Shown here: one piece after another, positions 25,275 through 34,711 of the stretch
Layout of the letters: the number at the start of each line of letters is the position of its first letter
Numbering within the stretch: position 1 is the stretch's first letter
Source: CAZSDU01 sp964605775
Lineage (GTDB): Bacteria; Bacteroidota; Bacteroidia; Bacteroidales; FEN-979
Length of the DNA stretch: 62,625 bases
Assembly (NCBI GenBank): GCA_964605775.1
Contig: CAZSDU010000015.1
Span: 1 to 62,625, forward strand
Direction: 5' to 3'
Notes under the pieces: model-generated
What the model was told of the DNA's origin: nothing
What the model saw: the letters and a program-made list of their open reading frames with translations, nothing else
The model's database searches: none
Position numbers and translations under genes: made by a program

Positions 25275-28200
25275 CTGTATCCACTCTTTTGCATTCACAA
25301 AAGCTTCTATCCAGGGTGTCACTTCATCTTCTTTATGATCATCGGGATACCAGGGCCATTGCCAGGGCAGGATAGAATCTTCCAGATGGGGCATGATGGC
25401 CAGGTGCCGACCGTCGCGGGAGGCCATGCAGGCGGCATCGAACATAGATCCGTTGGGGTTTCCGGGATAAACAGAATAGCTGAATTTAGCAGGGATGTGA
25501 TAGTGTTCTTCAGGGCCCGGAAAATTAAACTTACCCTCGCCATGAGCCACCCAGATCCCCAACTTGCTTCCCGCAAGGGATTTCAGCATTACGGAATGAT
25601 TTTCAAGAATATCAAGCCCTACGAAGGTGCATTCATATTTATGAGAATCATTCCACGACATCCGGGGAGGATACATGTCATCAGGATAGATGAGTCCAAG
25701 TTCCACCATTAACTGGCAGCCGTTGCAGACACCGAGACTAAGGGTGTCGCCACGTTGGTAGAAGCGATCCAGGGTTTGTTTTGCTCTTTCATTGTAAAGA
25801 AAGGCACCTGCCCAACCTTTGGCTGAACCCAGGACATCCGAATTGGAAAATCCACCCACAAAAGCGATGAAGTTAACTTCCTGAAGGTCTTCCTTTCCAC
25901 TGATCAGGTCGGTCATGTGAACATCCTTCACATCAAAACCTGACAGATACAGAGCCCAGGCCATATCGCGGTCACGGTTAACCCCTTTTTCGCGGATGAT
26001 TGCCGCTTTGATTCCGGAAGGAGTCCGCCGTTGTGAATCTATCCCGTAAGTTGAAAACTTCCCGCTAAAGGAACCATTAAATCTGAATTTCAGCGGCTGT
26101 TGTTGGTAGTTCATGAACCTTTGCAAAGCAAGATGTTCCCCTGATTGATGCCGGTCAAGAAGGTAAGAGGTCCGGAACCAGATATCCCGCAAGGTATCGA
26201 TATGCAAAGAATGATGTTCGAGTCCATTGGTGATCGTAATCGTTCTCTCAGGCCTGGGCTGGCCGATCTGAATGAAATCGACCCGGGCCTGGTTCATGAT
26301 TTTCCTGACAGCATCCAAATCGTTAATTTGGATAATGATCCCGGGATTTTCGCTGAAGAAAAGTTTGACACTGTCGCGTTCCTCAAGTCCTGACAAGTCA
26401 GCATTGATTCCGCCATCCTCGTTGGGGAAAGTCATCTCCAGCAATGTGGTTATCAATCCTCCGGCAGAAATATCATGGCCTGACAGGATGAGGTCTTCGC
26501 GGATCATTTGCTGAACAGCCCCGAAGGCTCTGATGAAATAGGCCGAGTCTTTGATGGTGGGAGCCTCATTTCCGATGGTATTCACCACCTGGGCAAAACT
26601 GCTTCCTCCAAATTTCAGGGAATCTCTTGAAAAATCGATATAAAGCAAATAAGAAGCAGGATTATTGATCAGCACGGGACTGATGACTTTTTGCACCTCA
26701 GAGACTTCCCCGACCGCAGAAACAATGACGGTGCCTGGAGCCAGTACCGTTGTGCCATCCGGGTATTTCTGGGTCATGGATAAGGAATCCTTTCCGGTAG
26801 GAATGTTGATTCCCAGTTCTATGGCAAAATCACTGACTGCTTTAACGGCATTATAAAGCCTTGAATCTTCACCTGGGTTCTTGCAGGGCCACATCCAGTT
26901 TGCAGAAAGTGAAACGCCTTTCAAGCCATGGGTTAAGGGAGCCCAGATAAGGTTGGTGAGCGCTTCAGCGATGGCTAAACGTGATCCTGCAACCGGATCG
27001 ATCATTGCGGCAACAGGGGCATGTCCGATTGCCGTTGCGACACCCCTGACCCCGGTATAATCGAGTGCAACAACTCCCAGGTTATTCAGCGGAAGCTGAA
27101 TGGTTCCGCAGGTCTGCTGTTTTGCAATTTTTCCGGAAACAGCACGGTCTACTTTGTTGGTTAGCCAATCCTTGCAAGCCACTGCTTCGATTTGAAGAAC
27201 GGATTCCAGATAGGATATTATCAGGCTTTGTTTGTATGTAACCTGGGAATAAATAGTGGGATAGGATAAATCACGGATGATGGTTTGGGGAGGTTTACCG
27301 AAGAAATCATCCACCCTGAGATCAATGGGTTTATTCCCGCTTTTTACATCCTGAAAAACCAATTGATGATCTGAGGTTGTCTGACCTGCTTCATATAATG
27401 GGGCCCGTTCACGAAGTGCGATTTGCTTCAGGATGGGAAAATCCTTTTCCCTGATCACAAGTCCCATGCGCTCCTGTGATTCATTGCTGATGATCTCTCT
27501 GGCGGATAAGGTCGGATCGCCCAACGGAAGGGCATCGATATGGATGGTCCCGCCTGTCTTTTCAACCAGTTCCGAAAGGGCATTGAGATGGCCGCCTGCA
27601 CCATGGTCATGGATAGAAAGGATGGGATTGTTGTCCATTTCGGTCATGGCCCGGATGGCATTAAAAACCCTCTTTTGCATTTCAGGGTTTGACCGTTGTA
27701 CAGCATTCAGTTCAATGACATTATCGTATTCCCCGGTCGCCACTGATGAAACAGCGCCACCTCCCATACCAATCCTGTAATTATCACCACCCATCACGAT
27801 AATTGGTTGATCGCTTTCAGGAATTTCTTTCATGCTGTCAGAATCCCGGGCAAAACCGATACCGCCAGCCTGCATGATAACCTTGTCAAATCCGAAGATC
27901 TTTCCGTTTTCTTCATGTTCGAACGTAAGCAATGACCCGCAGATCAGCGGCTGTCCGAATTTATTTCCAAAGTCACTGGCTCCATTGGAGGCCTTGATGA
28001 GGATTTCTTCAGGAGATTTATATAACCATGGTCGGGAATCAAGCGATTTCTCCCATGAACGACCTCCATCCAAACGGGGATAAGAGGTCATATATACCGC
28101 TGTTCCTGCCAGGGGGATACTCCCTTTTCCACCTGCCATCCGATCCCGGATTTCGCCCCCTGAGCCTGTAGCAGCGCCGTTAAATGGCTCAACTGTGGTG

Positions 28201-28994
28201 GGAAAATTATGTGTTTCAGCTTTCAGGGAGATCACTGAACCTATATCGCGAATGGTGAAAAAATCAGCAATATGTTGACGGGTAGGGGCAAATTGTTCTA
28301 TTTCAGGACCCAGGATAAAAGCGACATTGTCCTGGTAAGCGGATACGATAAAATTGGGATTAACCCTGGCGGTTTTTTTAATCAATGAGAAAAGGGAGTC
28401 GGGCATTTCCTTTCCATCTATGATAAAAGTACCGTTAAAAATTTTGTGTCGGCAATGTTCGGAATTCACCTGCGAAAAACCAAAAACCTCGCTATCGGTA
28501 AGATTCCTTCCGATTCTGTCGCTCAATCGTGTGAGATATGCTATTTCTTCATTGCTAAGCGCCAGTCCTTCCTGAAGCGAATAAGTTGAAATATCTTCAA
28601 TGTCACGGACGGCCTCCGGCAAGCGGGTAATCTTAAAAGTATCCTGATCCAGGCCGTTGTAAATATGCTGGAGCATGGGATCAAAAGAAGTGACAAGTGA
28701 CAAGTGATGAGTGACCTTTAATTTGTCACTTGTCCTTTGTTTTTTGTCATTGGTAAATTCTTCAATCCGGATGATCCCGTCAATGCCCATATTTTGGGTA
28801 ATTTCCACGGCATTGGTACTCCAGGGGGTAATCATTTCCCGGCGGGGACCGATGAATGTTCCCTGAAGAACCTTTTCGGGTTTACAATTTGCCATACCGA
28901 ATAGCCAGGAAAGCTTTTTCAGGTCACAGTCAACAAGTTGACCATGGCTTTCTACCGCATAAACCCGGTCATCTCCTTGGAAGAAAACTATCAT
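25257..28994 (-). CDS. purL: Phosphoribosylformylglycinamidine synthase
   Basis: A 1245-residue single-chain enzyme of purine synthesis that converts FGAR to FGAM using glutamine and ATP. In order it has a PurS-like N-terminal domain, two AIRS-type halves (SEHCRHKIFNG, ETHNFPTTVEPFNGAATGSGGEIRD) and a C-terminal glutaminase with the nucleophile in GVCNGCQLM, the catalytic His in VAHGEGKF/PHLED and a glutamate nearby. Residues about 80-103 are encoded by a heptad-type inverted repeat (28688-28755), an extra ~22 codons in the linker after the N-terminal domain. The stop also lies in a heptad repeat. Confidence 0.96.
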   Translation of the reverse strand: MIVFFQGDDRVYAVESHGQLVDCDLKKLSWLFGMANCKPEKVLQGTFIGPRREMITPWSTNAVEITQNMGIDGIIRIEEFTNDKKQRTSDKLKVTHHLSLVTSFDPMLQHIYNGLDQDTFKITRLPEAVRDIEDISTYSLQEGLALSNEEIAYLTRLSDRIGRNLTDSEVFGFSQVNSEHCRHKIFNGTFIIDGKEMPDSLFSLIKKTARVNPNFIVSAYQDNVAFILGPEIEQFAPTRQHIADFFTIRDIGSVISLKAETHNFPTTVEPFNGAATGSGGEIRDRMAGGKGSIPLAGTAVYMTSYPRLDGGRSWEKSLDSRPWLYKSPEEILIKASNGASDFGNKFGQPLICGSLLTFEHEENGKIFGFDKVIMQAGGIGFARDSDSMKEIPESDQPIIVMGGDNYRIGMGGGAVSSVATGEYDNVIELNAVQRSNPEMQKRVFNAIRAMTEMDNNPILSIHDHGAGGHLNALSELVEKTGGTIHIDALPLGDPTLSAREIISNESQERMGLVIREKDFPILKQIALRERAPLYEAGQTTSDHQLVFQDVKSGNKPIDLRVDDFFGKPPQTIIRDLSYPTIYSQVTYKQSLIISYLESVLQIEAVACKDWLTNKVDRAVSGKIAKQQTCGTIQLPLNNLGVVALDYTGVRGVATAIGHAPVAAMIDPVAGSRLAIAEALTNLIWAPLTHGLKGVSLSANWMWPCKNPGEDSRLYNAVKAVSDFAIELGINIPTGKDSLSMTQKYPDGTTVLAPGTVIVSAVGEVSEVQKVISPVLINNPASYLLYIDFSRDSLKFGGSSFAQVVNTIGNEAPTIKDSAYFIRAFGAVQQMIREDLILSGHDISAGGLITTLLEMTFPNEDGGINADLSGLEERDSVKLFFSENPGIIIQINDLDAVRKIMNQARVDFIQIGQPRPERTITITNGLEHHSLHIDTLRDIWFRTSYLLDRHQSGEHLALQRFMNYQQQPLKFRFNGSFSGKFSTYGIDSQRRTPSGIKAAIIREKGVNRDRDMAWALYLSGFDVKDVHMTDLISGKEDLQEVNFIAFVGGFSNSDVLGSAKGWAGAFLYNERAKQTLDRFYQRGDTLSLGVCNGCQLMVELGLIYPDDMYPPRMSWNDSHKYECTFVGLDILENHSVMLKSLAGSKLGIWVAHGEGKFNFPGPEEHYHIPAKFSYSVYPGNPNGSMFDAACMASRDGRHLAIMPHLEDSILPWQWPWYPDDHKEDEVTPWIEAFVNAKEWIQERMRS
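28688..28755. repeat. In-frame heptad inverted repeat inside purL
   Basis: Plus strand AAGTGACAAGTGACAAGTGA is followed by GAGTGAC, then by TTTGTCACTTGTCC and TTTTGTCATTGG. The first half (AAGTGAC units) is inverted with respect to the second (TTGTCACTT). The segment is about 66 bp, a multiple of three, contains no stop on the coding strand, and resembles the array at 91-135. Confidence 0.8.
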
Positions 28995-29025
28995 GGTTAA
29001 AGAATTTCATCATTGCGTGATTTCA

Positions 29026-29961
29026 TTATGCCCCCAGAAACCTTTCTGCTTCTATGGCTGCCATACATCCTGTTCCCGCTGCCGTAATGGCTTGGCGGTA
29101 ATAATGATCCTGCACATCCCCGGCAGCAAAAACGCCTTCCACGCTGGTGCGGGTAGATCCGGGTATGGTTTTGATATAATCCATTTCGTCCAGCTCAACT
29201 TTTCCCTTGAATATTTCTGTATTTGGTTTGTGCCCTATGGCCACGAAGAAACCGGTTATGCTGAGTTCACGCGCTTCCCCAGTGTTAAGGTTGCGCACCC
29301 GTAATCCGGTTACCCCGGTCTGATCTCCCAGAACCTCTTCAGGGATACTATTCCATACCATCTCAATGTTGGGGGTATCGAAAACTTTCCGTTGCATTGC
29401 TTTAGAGGCACGGAGTTCATCACGGCGATGGATCATGTAAACTTTTTTGCACAGTTTGGCCAGATAAGTTGCTTCTTCTGCAGCCGTATCACCCCCGCCC
29501 ACGATGGAAACATCCTGTCCGCGATAAAAAAAGCCATCGCAGGTGGCACAGCCTGATACGCCTTGTCCCATGAACTTCTTCTCCGATTCCAGTCCGAGCC
29601 ATTTGGCGCTGGCCCCGGTGGCAATGATGACGGTCTCGGCGATAAGCGTTTTGCCATCATCTGCTTTCACGGTAAAAGGTCTGTTTGAAAAATCAACTTC
29701 AGTCACCACGCCAAACCTGACCTGAGTTCCGAAACGTTCAGCCTGTTTTTTCAGTTCTTCCATCATGACGGGACCTTGAACTCCTTCGGGATATCCCGGA
29801 AAATTATCCACTTCTGTGGTGATGGTCAGTTGTCCTCCGGGTTGCATTCCCTGGTATATCACCGGCTTCAGGTCGGCTCGTGCAGAATAAATAGCAGCGG
29901 TATAACCTGCCGGACCGCTGCCAATGATCAGGCAGCGGATCTTTTCAATGTTTTCACTCAT
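29026..29961 (-). CDS. trxB: Thioredoxin reductase
   Basis: A 311-residue FAD enzyme that reduces thioredoxin with NADPH. The FAD-binding GSGPAGYTAAIYSARA, the redox-active CATC in SGCATCDGFFYRGQ, the NADPH-binding VGGGDTAAEEATYLA and the C-terminal FAAGDVQDHYYRQAITAAGTG are all intact. It is divergent from the sensor kinase gene and follows purL's opposite end by 31 bp on the same strand. Confidence 0.96.
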   Translation of the reverse strand: MSENIEKIRCLIIGSGPAGYTAAIYSARADLKPVIYQGMQPGGQLTITTEVDNFPGYPEGVQGPVMMEELKKQAERFGTQVRFGVVTEVDFSNRPFTVKADDGKTLIAETVIIATGASAKWLGLESEKKFMGQGVSGCATCDGFFYRGQDVSIVGGGDTAAEEATYLAKLCKKVYMIHRRDELRASKAMQRKVFDTPNIEMVWNSIPEEVLGDQTGVTGLRVRNLNTGEARELSITGFFVAIGHKPNTEIFKGKVELDEMDYIKTIPGSTRTSVEGVFAAGDVQDHYYRQAITAAGTGCMAAIEAERFLGA

Positions 29962-29983
29962 TTTTATATACTGTTTTGATTTT

Positions 29984-30055
29984 CAAAAGTAAGAAAAAAT
30001 TGCTTACAGCACTTCGAGGGGATATGACGGAGGAAAGATCGATTGATTACCTTTG
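29984..30055. promoter_or_regulatory. Divergent promoter boxes, trxB and sensor kinase
   Basis: On the minus strand TACTTTTG (29991-29984) lies 22 bp before the trxB ATG. On the plus strand TACCTTTG (30048-30055) lies 16 bp before the kinase ATG. Both fit TAnnTTTG. Upstream TTG elements are not clear. Confidence 0.45.
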
Positions 30056-30071
30056 ATGCAAATAAATCGGT

Positions 30072-31760
30072 ATGTTGTTGGCCCGGTTTTCCATAACCAC
30101 CAAATTGCTTCTGTTGTTCCTGATGGTTGGTCTGTCATCCGTTTTGATAGTCGGAATTTACTCCTTTTATTCTGCCCGACGGGCCATCATGAACCGTACC
30201 CTTGACCAGCTTATCTCTGTAAGAGCCATTAAAAAACAACAGCTTGAATACTTTTTTTCGGAAAAAATCAAAAATATTGAACAGTTGAGCCGAAAGATAA
30301 ATTTAGGAAAAGAAGATTACCTTCCGTATGGTTTTTCCAATCTTTTCCTGGCTTCAGAAAACGGGGATGGTCTTCAAGAGATTGAATCTCCATGCGCTGA
30401 TTTTCCCATGAGAAACAGTCATCTGATCCCTCAGATTCATGGGTTGGTGAAGAAAGTGAAAAGAAAAAACGAAGTGGTAATTACCGACCTGTTTTATCCA
30501 TCAGCTCAGGATTCCCTGGCTGTTTGCCTGATTGGTTGCAGGATCTCCTCCAATCATCCGCTTACCTCAAAAGTTTTAATCCTGATGATCCCTGCCAGTG
30601 AAATTAACCATATCATGCTTCAGGATAACAGCCGGATTGGTTTGGGTCACTCCGGAGAAGCTTATCTGGTTGGAAGCGATTTTCTGATGCGCAGTGAATC
30701 CCGTTTTTTGAAGGGATCTCTGCTTCACACTCCGGTGAAATCGGAAACGGTACTGATGGCGATAGGGGGAAAAACAGGTTTTTCCCTTACCAGGGATTAT
30801 CGCGATATCCCCGTATTCAGTGCTTATGAACCCTTTGAAGTAGCCGGCTTAAAATGGGTTGTATTAGCTGAAATCGATTATCAGGAGGCCATGGTTCCGG
30901 TTGAAGGATTGCGAAATGACATCCTTCTGGTATCCCTGGTCATCTCTGTCTTCATTCTGGGATTTGCACAGCTCATTTCGAAAATGATAACACAACCCAT
31001 CATTCATTTGAAAGAAGCTGCCACACGTTTAGGACAGGGTGATTTTGACCATAAAGTTGCCGTGCATTCGAAAGATGAAATCGGTGCACTCGCCTGGTCA
31101 TTTAATCGAATGTCGGAACAGATCAGGGAAGAAAGACGTAAGTCTATACTGGCGCTATTTGACGGTCAGGAAATGGAAAGGCGGCGGCTTTCCCGTGAAT
31201 TGCATGACGGACTTGGCCAGCAGCTGGTCGGGACAAAACTTCAGATCGAGAACTGTAATGAAAATGATCCTGATTGCCTGAAAAAAGCGATGATGGAAAC
31301 CAAATCAGATTTGCATCATATCGTGGATGAACTCAAACGGATTTCCAATGACATGATGCCGGCCGCATTGGATGAACTGGGACTTGCCACTGCCTTGCGA
31401 AATCTCTGTAATGATTTGAACCATCATTTGAAAATGGAAATAGATTTCGATGCTGATTTTTCTTGTTCGCCCGACAGTAAGTCGGCGGTTTACCTTTTCC
31501 GTATTGCCCAGGAGGGGATCCATAATATCATCAAGCATGCCAAGGCTAAGCGAATTGCGCTTCAGCTGATCGACAACCAGGACCAGTTTTTCCTGATCCT
31601 TGAGGATGACGGAATCGGTTTTAATCCCTTAGAAATAGTGACCGGAAACGGACTCTCTAACATGAAAGAACGCGCATTGTTGCTTGGTGGAACTTTCTCT
31701 GTTGAATCTGAACCTGGACAGGGAACGACCCTTCGTATAAAAATTCCGAAATTATGCTGA
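30072..31760 (+). CDS. Membrane sensor histidine kinase (HisKA_3 class)
   Basis: A 562-residue two-component sensor. Order: transmembrane segment (about 8-32), a periplasmic dCache-like sensor domain (about 35-280) containing GHSGEAYLVGSD, a second transmembrane segment (about 284-303), HAMP (about 305-357), the dimerisation/phosphorylation helix with H378 in SRELHDGLGQQL, and a HATPase domain (IAQEGIHNIIKHAKAK, DDGIGF). The NarL-type regulator gene overlaps its end by 7 bp and is the clear partner. The ligand is unknown. The next genes encode a porin and an ammonium channel. Confidence 0.93.
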   Translation: MLLARFSITTKLLLLFLMVGLSSVLIVGIYSFYSARRAIMNRTLDQLISVRAIKKQQLEYFFSEKIKNIEQLSRKINLGKEDYLPYGFSNLFLASENGDGLQEIESPCADFPMRNSHLIPQIHGLVKKVKRKNEVVITDLFYPSAQDSLAVCLIGCRISSNHPLTSKVLILMIPASEINHIMLQDNSRIGLGHSGEAYLVGSDFLMRSESRFLKGSLLHTPVKSETVLMAIGGKTGFSLTRDYRDIPVFSAYEPFEVAGLKWVVLAEIDYQEAMVPVEGLRNDILLVSLVISVFILGFAQLISKMITQPIIHLKEAATRLGQGDFDHKVAVHSKDEIGALAWSFNRMSEQIREERRKSILALFDGQEMERRRLSRELHDGLGQQLVGTKLQIENCNENDPDCLKKAMMETKSDLHHIVDELKRISNDMMPAALDELGLATALRNLCNDLNHHLKMEIDFDADFSCSPDSKSAVYLFRIAQEGIHNIIKHAKAKRIALQLIDNQDQFFLILEDDGIGFNPLEIVTGNGLSNMKERALLLGGTFSVESEPGQGTTLRIKIPKLC

Positions 31761-32425
31761 GAAACACCATTAAAATCATTCTGGTTGACGACCATCAGAT
31801 TATCCGCGACGGGATTTCAAATATGCTGAAAGAAGCTGATGACCTTATGCTTTGTGGTACTGCGGCCGATTATCATCAAGCCCTCGAACTCCTGAAGCAA
31901 TCCGTGGTGGATATCGTCATTACTGATCTTTCCCTTCCTGACAGATCAGGAATCGACCTGATCAGAAAGATAAAAGAAAAATTCCCTTTACCGAGGATTC
32001 TGGTCCTTTCCATGTATGTCGCTGAAGACTATATTTTCAATGCCATGAAAGCCGGGGCAAACGGTTATCTTCCCAAACAGGATACCACCAAAGCGGAACT
32101 GTTTCAAGCAATCAGAACCCTTTATAAAGGAGAACAGTATTTCAGTGACAGTATCGCTCAGATCATTACAAAGGCTTATTCCCAAACGATAAAAAATGCA
32201 AACGTCCCGGATGCGCTGGTGAAAACCCACACCCTGACTACCCGTGAAAAGGAAATCCTCAGCCTTTATGCAAACGGCCTTTCAAACCAGGAAATTTCGG
32301 AAAAACTGAACATCAGCATACGAACGGTTGAAACACATAAAAACAATATCATGCAGAAGTTTAACTTTCGAAGTACCGTGGATATGGTGAAATTTGCCAT
32401 TCGCAACAATCTTGCCGATTTCTAA
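31754..32425 (+). CDS. NarL/LuxR-type response regulator
   Basis: A 223-residue regulator paired with the overlapping kinase gene. The receiver domain has D12-D13, phosphoacceptor D58 in VITDLSLPDRSG and the conserved lysine in YLPKQD. The LuxR-type helix-turn-helix is canonical (LTTREKEILSLYANGLSNQEISEKL, then SIRTVETHKNNI). It probably controls nearby genes such as the porin-amt pair (inference from position only). Confidence 0.94.
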   Translation: MLRNTIKIILVDDHQIIRDGISNMLKEADDLMLCGTAADYHQALELLKQSVVDIVITDLSLPDRSGIDLIRKIKEKFPLPRILVLSMYVAEDYIFNAMKAGANGYLPKQDTTKAELFQAIRTLYKGEQYFSDSIAQIITKAYSQTIKNANVPDALVKTHTLTTREKEILSLYANGLSNQEISEKLNISIRTVETHKNNIMQKFNFRSTVDMVKFAIRNNLADF

Positions 32426-32511
32426 GGGTTTTACTGAGGATAAATTACGTAATTCTGTTATTTCAGGATCTGTCAAAGAATCTTTCATTTGCATGGTTCA
32501 ATCTCTTGCTT

Positions 32512-33306
32512 ATGAAAAGATTTTTCTATGTTGTTTTTTCGCTTCTCCTGTTATTGGCTGATCAGGCTTTCACCCAGGAGACAGGAAAGTGGTCAGCCGA
32601 CTTTCAAATTGGAGCTGATCTGATGAGCCGGTATATCTGGCGCGGACTCAACCTTGGCGGTGCGGGTCCAAGCATTCAACCTGCGCTGAAACTGAATGTC
32701 GGCCATCCCGATCATCAGTTTTCTATCGGAGCATGGGGAGCATACACCTTCAGTGCAACGGCAAACCAGGAAGTCGATCTGATTGCTTCTTACACGTTTA
32801 AAGGGATGCTTACCCTGATGGTAACCGATTATTTCTTCCCTGACCTGAATACCGGAAAACGCGATCAGTACTTCTGCTACCAGCAGGATAGCACGGGCCA
32901 TGTTTTTGAAGGGGCAATCATGTTCAATGGGACGGAAAAGATCCCATTTACCCTGATGGTGGCCACCAATTTTTATGGGAATGACGCAAGAAAAATGAAG
33001 CAGCTCAACGATAGTACATACGTTGATAACGGACTTCAATACTCCACCTACATTGAACTTGGATTTAAAAAGCGGATTAAGCATTTTGATTTCAATGCTT
33101 TTGTAGGAGGAACCATAAACAGCCCGAATACCGATAGGCATGAAACTGGTTATTATGCAAACACCAAGGCGGGGTTTACTAATGTCGGTATAAAAGTTGC
33201 CCGGGAAATCCCGGTTACGGAAAAATATGCCATTCCCGTCCAGGCATCCCTGATTACCAATCCCATGCAAAGCAAAGTTTATCTTGTTTTCGGAATTTCA
33301 TTTTAA
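32512..33306 (+). CDS. Outer membrane porin-like protein next to amt
   Basis: A 264-residue protein with a signal peptide (about 1-22, ending AFTQ) and a beta-barrel pattern of alternating residues ending in the aromatic LVFGISF, as in outer membrane proteins. The segment SRYIWRGLNLGGAGPSIQPAL resembles the TorF/gcw_chp putative porin family. It lies 17 bp before the ammonium transporter gene, suggesting a role in passage of ammonium or small solutes across the outer membrane (inference). The ATG at 32512 is used rather than the TTG at 32506. Confidence 0.8.
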   Translation: MKRFFYVVFSLLLLLADQAFTQETGKWSADFQIGADLMSRYIWRGLNLGGAGPSIQPALKLNVGHPDHQFSIGAWGAYTFSATANQEVDLIASYTFKGMLTLMVTDYFFPDLNTGKRDQYFCYQQDSTGHVFEGAIMFNGTEKIPFTLMVATNFYGNDARKMKQLNDSTYVDNGLQYSTYIELGFKKRIKHFDFNAFVGGTINSPNTDRHETGYYANTKAGFTNVGIKVAREIPVTEKYAIPVQASLITNPMQSKVYLVFGISF

Positions 33307-33323
33307 CCCTTAAAAGTATTCTT

Positions 33324-34541
33324 ATGATTGAAACTGGTTCAACTGGATTCATGCTGCTGGCTTGCAGCCTGGTCATGCTGATGACACCCGGACTTGCCTT
33401 ATTTTATGGCGGGCTTGCCACCAAACGTAATATTCTGGGCATTATGATCCAGAGTTTTGTCTCACTCGGCTGGACAACAGTCCTTTGGGTGTTTTTTGGT
33501 TATTCCTTATGTTTTAGCGGAGGGGAAGGAGGCATTATCGGGAATCTGGATAAAGCGTTTCTTAGCGGAATTCGTATTGATTCCATGTACAGCAATGGGA
33601 AAATTCCGGAAATTGTATTTGTTGCCTACCAGATGATGTTTGCCATTATCACTCCGGCTTTGATCACCGGCGCATTTGTGAACCGTGTCAGCTTCAAAGC
33701 GTATTTTATTTTTCTTACCGTTTGGCAGGTTCTCGTTTATTATCCCTTTGTACATATGATCTGGGGAGGCGGCCTCCTTGCCCAATGGGGTGTTCTCGAT
33801 TTTGCAGGTGGAATCGTGGTCCATGCAACGGCTGGTTTTGCAGCTTTAGCTTCCGTCTTTTATGTCGGAGCCAGGACGGATAAAAATTCTAAACCCAACA
33901 GTATTCCTCTGGTGGCTATCGGCAGCGGGTTGCTCTGGTTTGGTTGGTATGGTTTCAATGCCGGTAGTGAAGTTGCCGTTGATTTTATTACTTCCCTGGC
34001 CTTTCTGAATACGGATATTGCTGCCTCTTTCGCGACCATTGCCTGGTTGTTTGTTGAATGGACCAAAGAAAGAAAACCCAAGTTCATCGGTTTACTAACC
34101 GGTTCCATCGCGGGGCTTGCAACCATTACACCCTGTGCCGGTTATGTTCCCCTCTGGGCATCTCCTCTCATCGGGATCGCAGCGGGTCTGGTCTGCTATT
34201 ATGCCGTTCAATTCAAGAATAAAATGCATTGGGACGATGCCCTGGATGTCTGGGGTGTTCATGGTGTAGGGGGTGTTCTGGGAACCATTTTACTGGGCAT
34301 TTTTGCTTCCAAAGCCACTAACGCTGCTGGCGCTGACGGACTGCTTCTGGGAGGTGGAGGATTTTTTGCCAAGCAGTTGATTTCTGTTATCGGCGCTTCT
34401 GTCTATGCTTTTCTTTTTACCTATATCATGCTGATTATTATTAATTTCATCACCCCGGTAAAAGTTTCTGAGTCTATGGAAAAGGAAGGTCTTGATGTCG
34501 CACTCCATGGCGAACAAGCCTATGATGAAGGAGCATTGTAA
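33324..34541 (+). CDS. amt: Ammonium transporter
   Basis: A 405-residue inner-membrane channel of the Amt/MEP/Rh family with about 11 transmembrane helices, taking up ammonium. The paired pore histidines are present (H167 in GGIVVHATAG and H313 in WGVHGVGGVLG). Early family segments (MLMTPGLALFYGGL) are intact. There is no cleavable signal peptide. No glnK/glnB gene follows, unlike many amt loci. Confidence 0.95.
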   Translation: MIETGSTGFMLLACSLVMLMTPGLALFYGGLATKRNILGIMIQSFVSLGWTTVLWVFFGYSLCFSGGEGGIIGNLDKAFLSGIRIDSMYSNGKIPEIVFVAYQMMFAIITPALITGAFVNRVSFKAYFIFLTVWQVLVYYPFVHMIWGGGLLAQWGVLDFAGGIVVHATAGFAALASVFYVGARTDKNSKPNSIPLVAIGSGLLWFGWYGFNAGSEVAVDFITSLAFLNTDIAASFATIAWLFVEWTKERKPKFIGLLTGSIAGLATITPCAGYVPLWASPLIGIAAGLVCYYAVQFKNKMHWDDALDVWGVHGVGGVLGTILLGIFASKATNAAGADGLLLGGGGFFAKQLISVIGASVYAFLFTYIMLIIINFITPVKVSESMEKEGLDVALHGEQAYDEGAL

Positions 34542-34711
34542 AACGGATGTGATTACAGGATAAACAGTTTTCGGAATAGTCATTGTTAACCTAATCGTTT
34601 TTTGAATAGGGAAAGATGGTTTTGTCATAAACATTTCCGGCTCTGATATGGGTAAAGCTTCTCACCTTTGAATAAAAACCTTATTTTTGGGAAGCAATAG
34701 CCAACACTGAA

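Noticed and set aside
28688..28755. Possible frameshift or pseudogene in purL
   Set aside because: The insert keeps the frame and all downstream catalytic motifs are intact.
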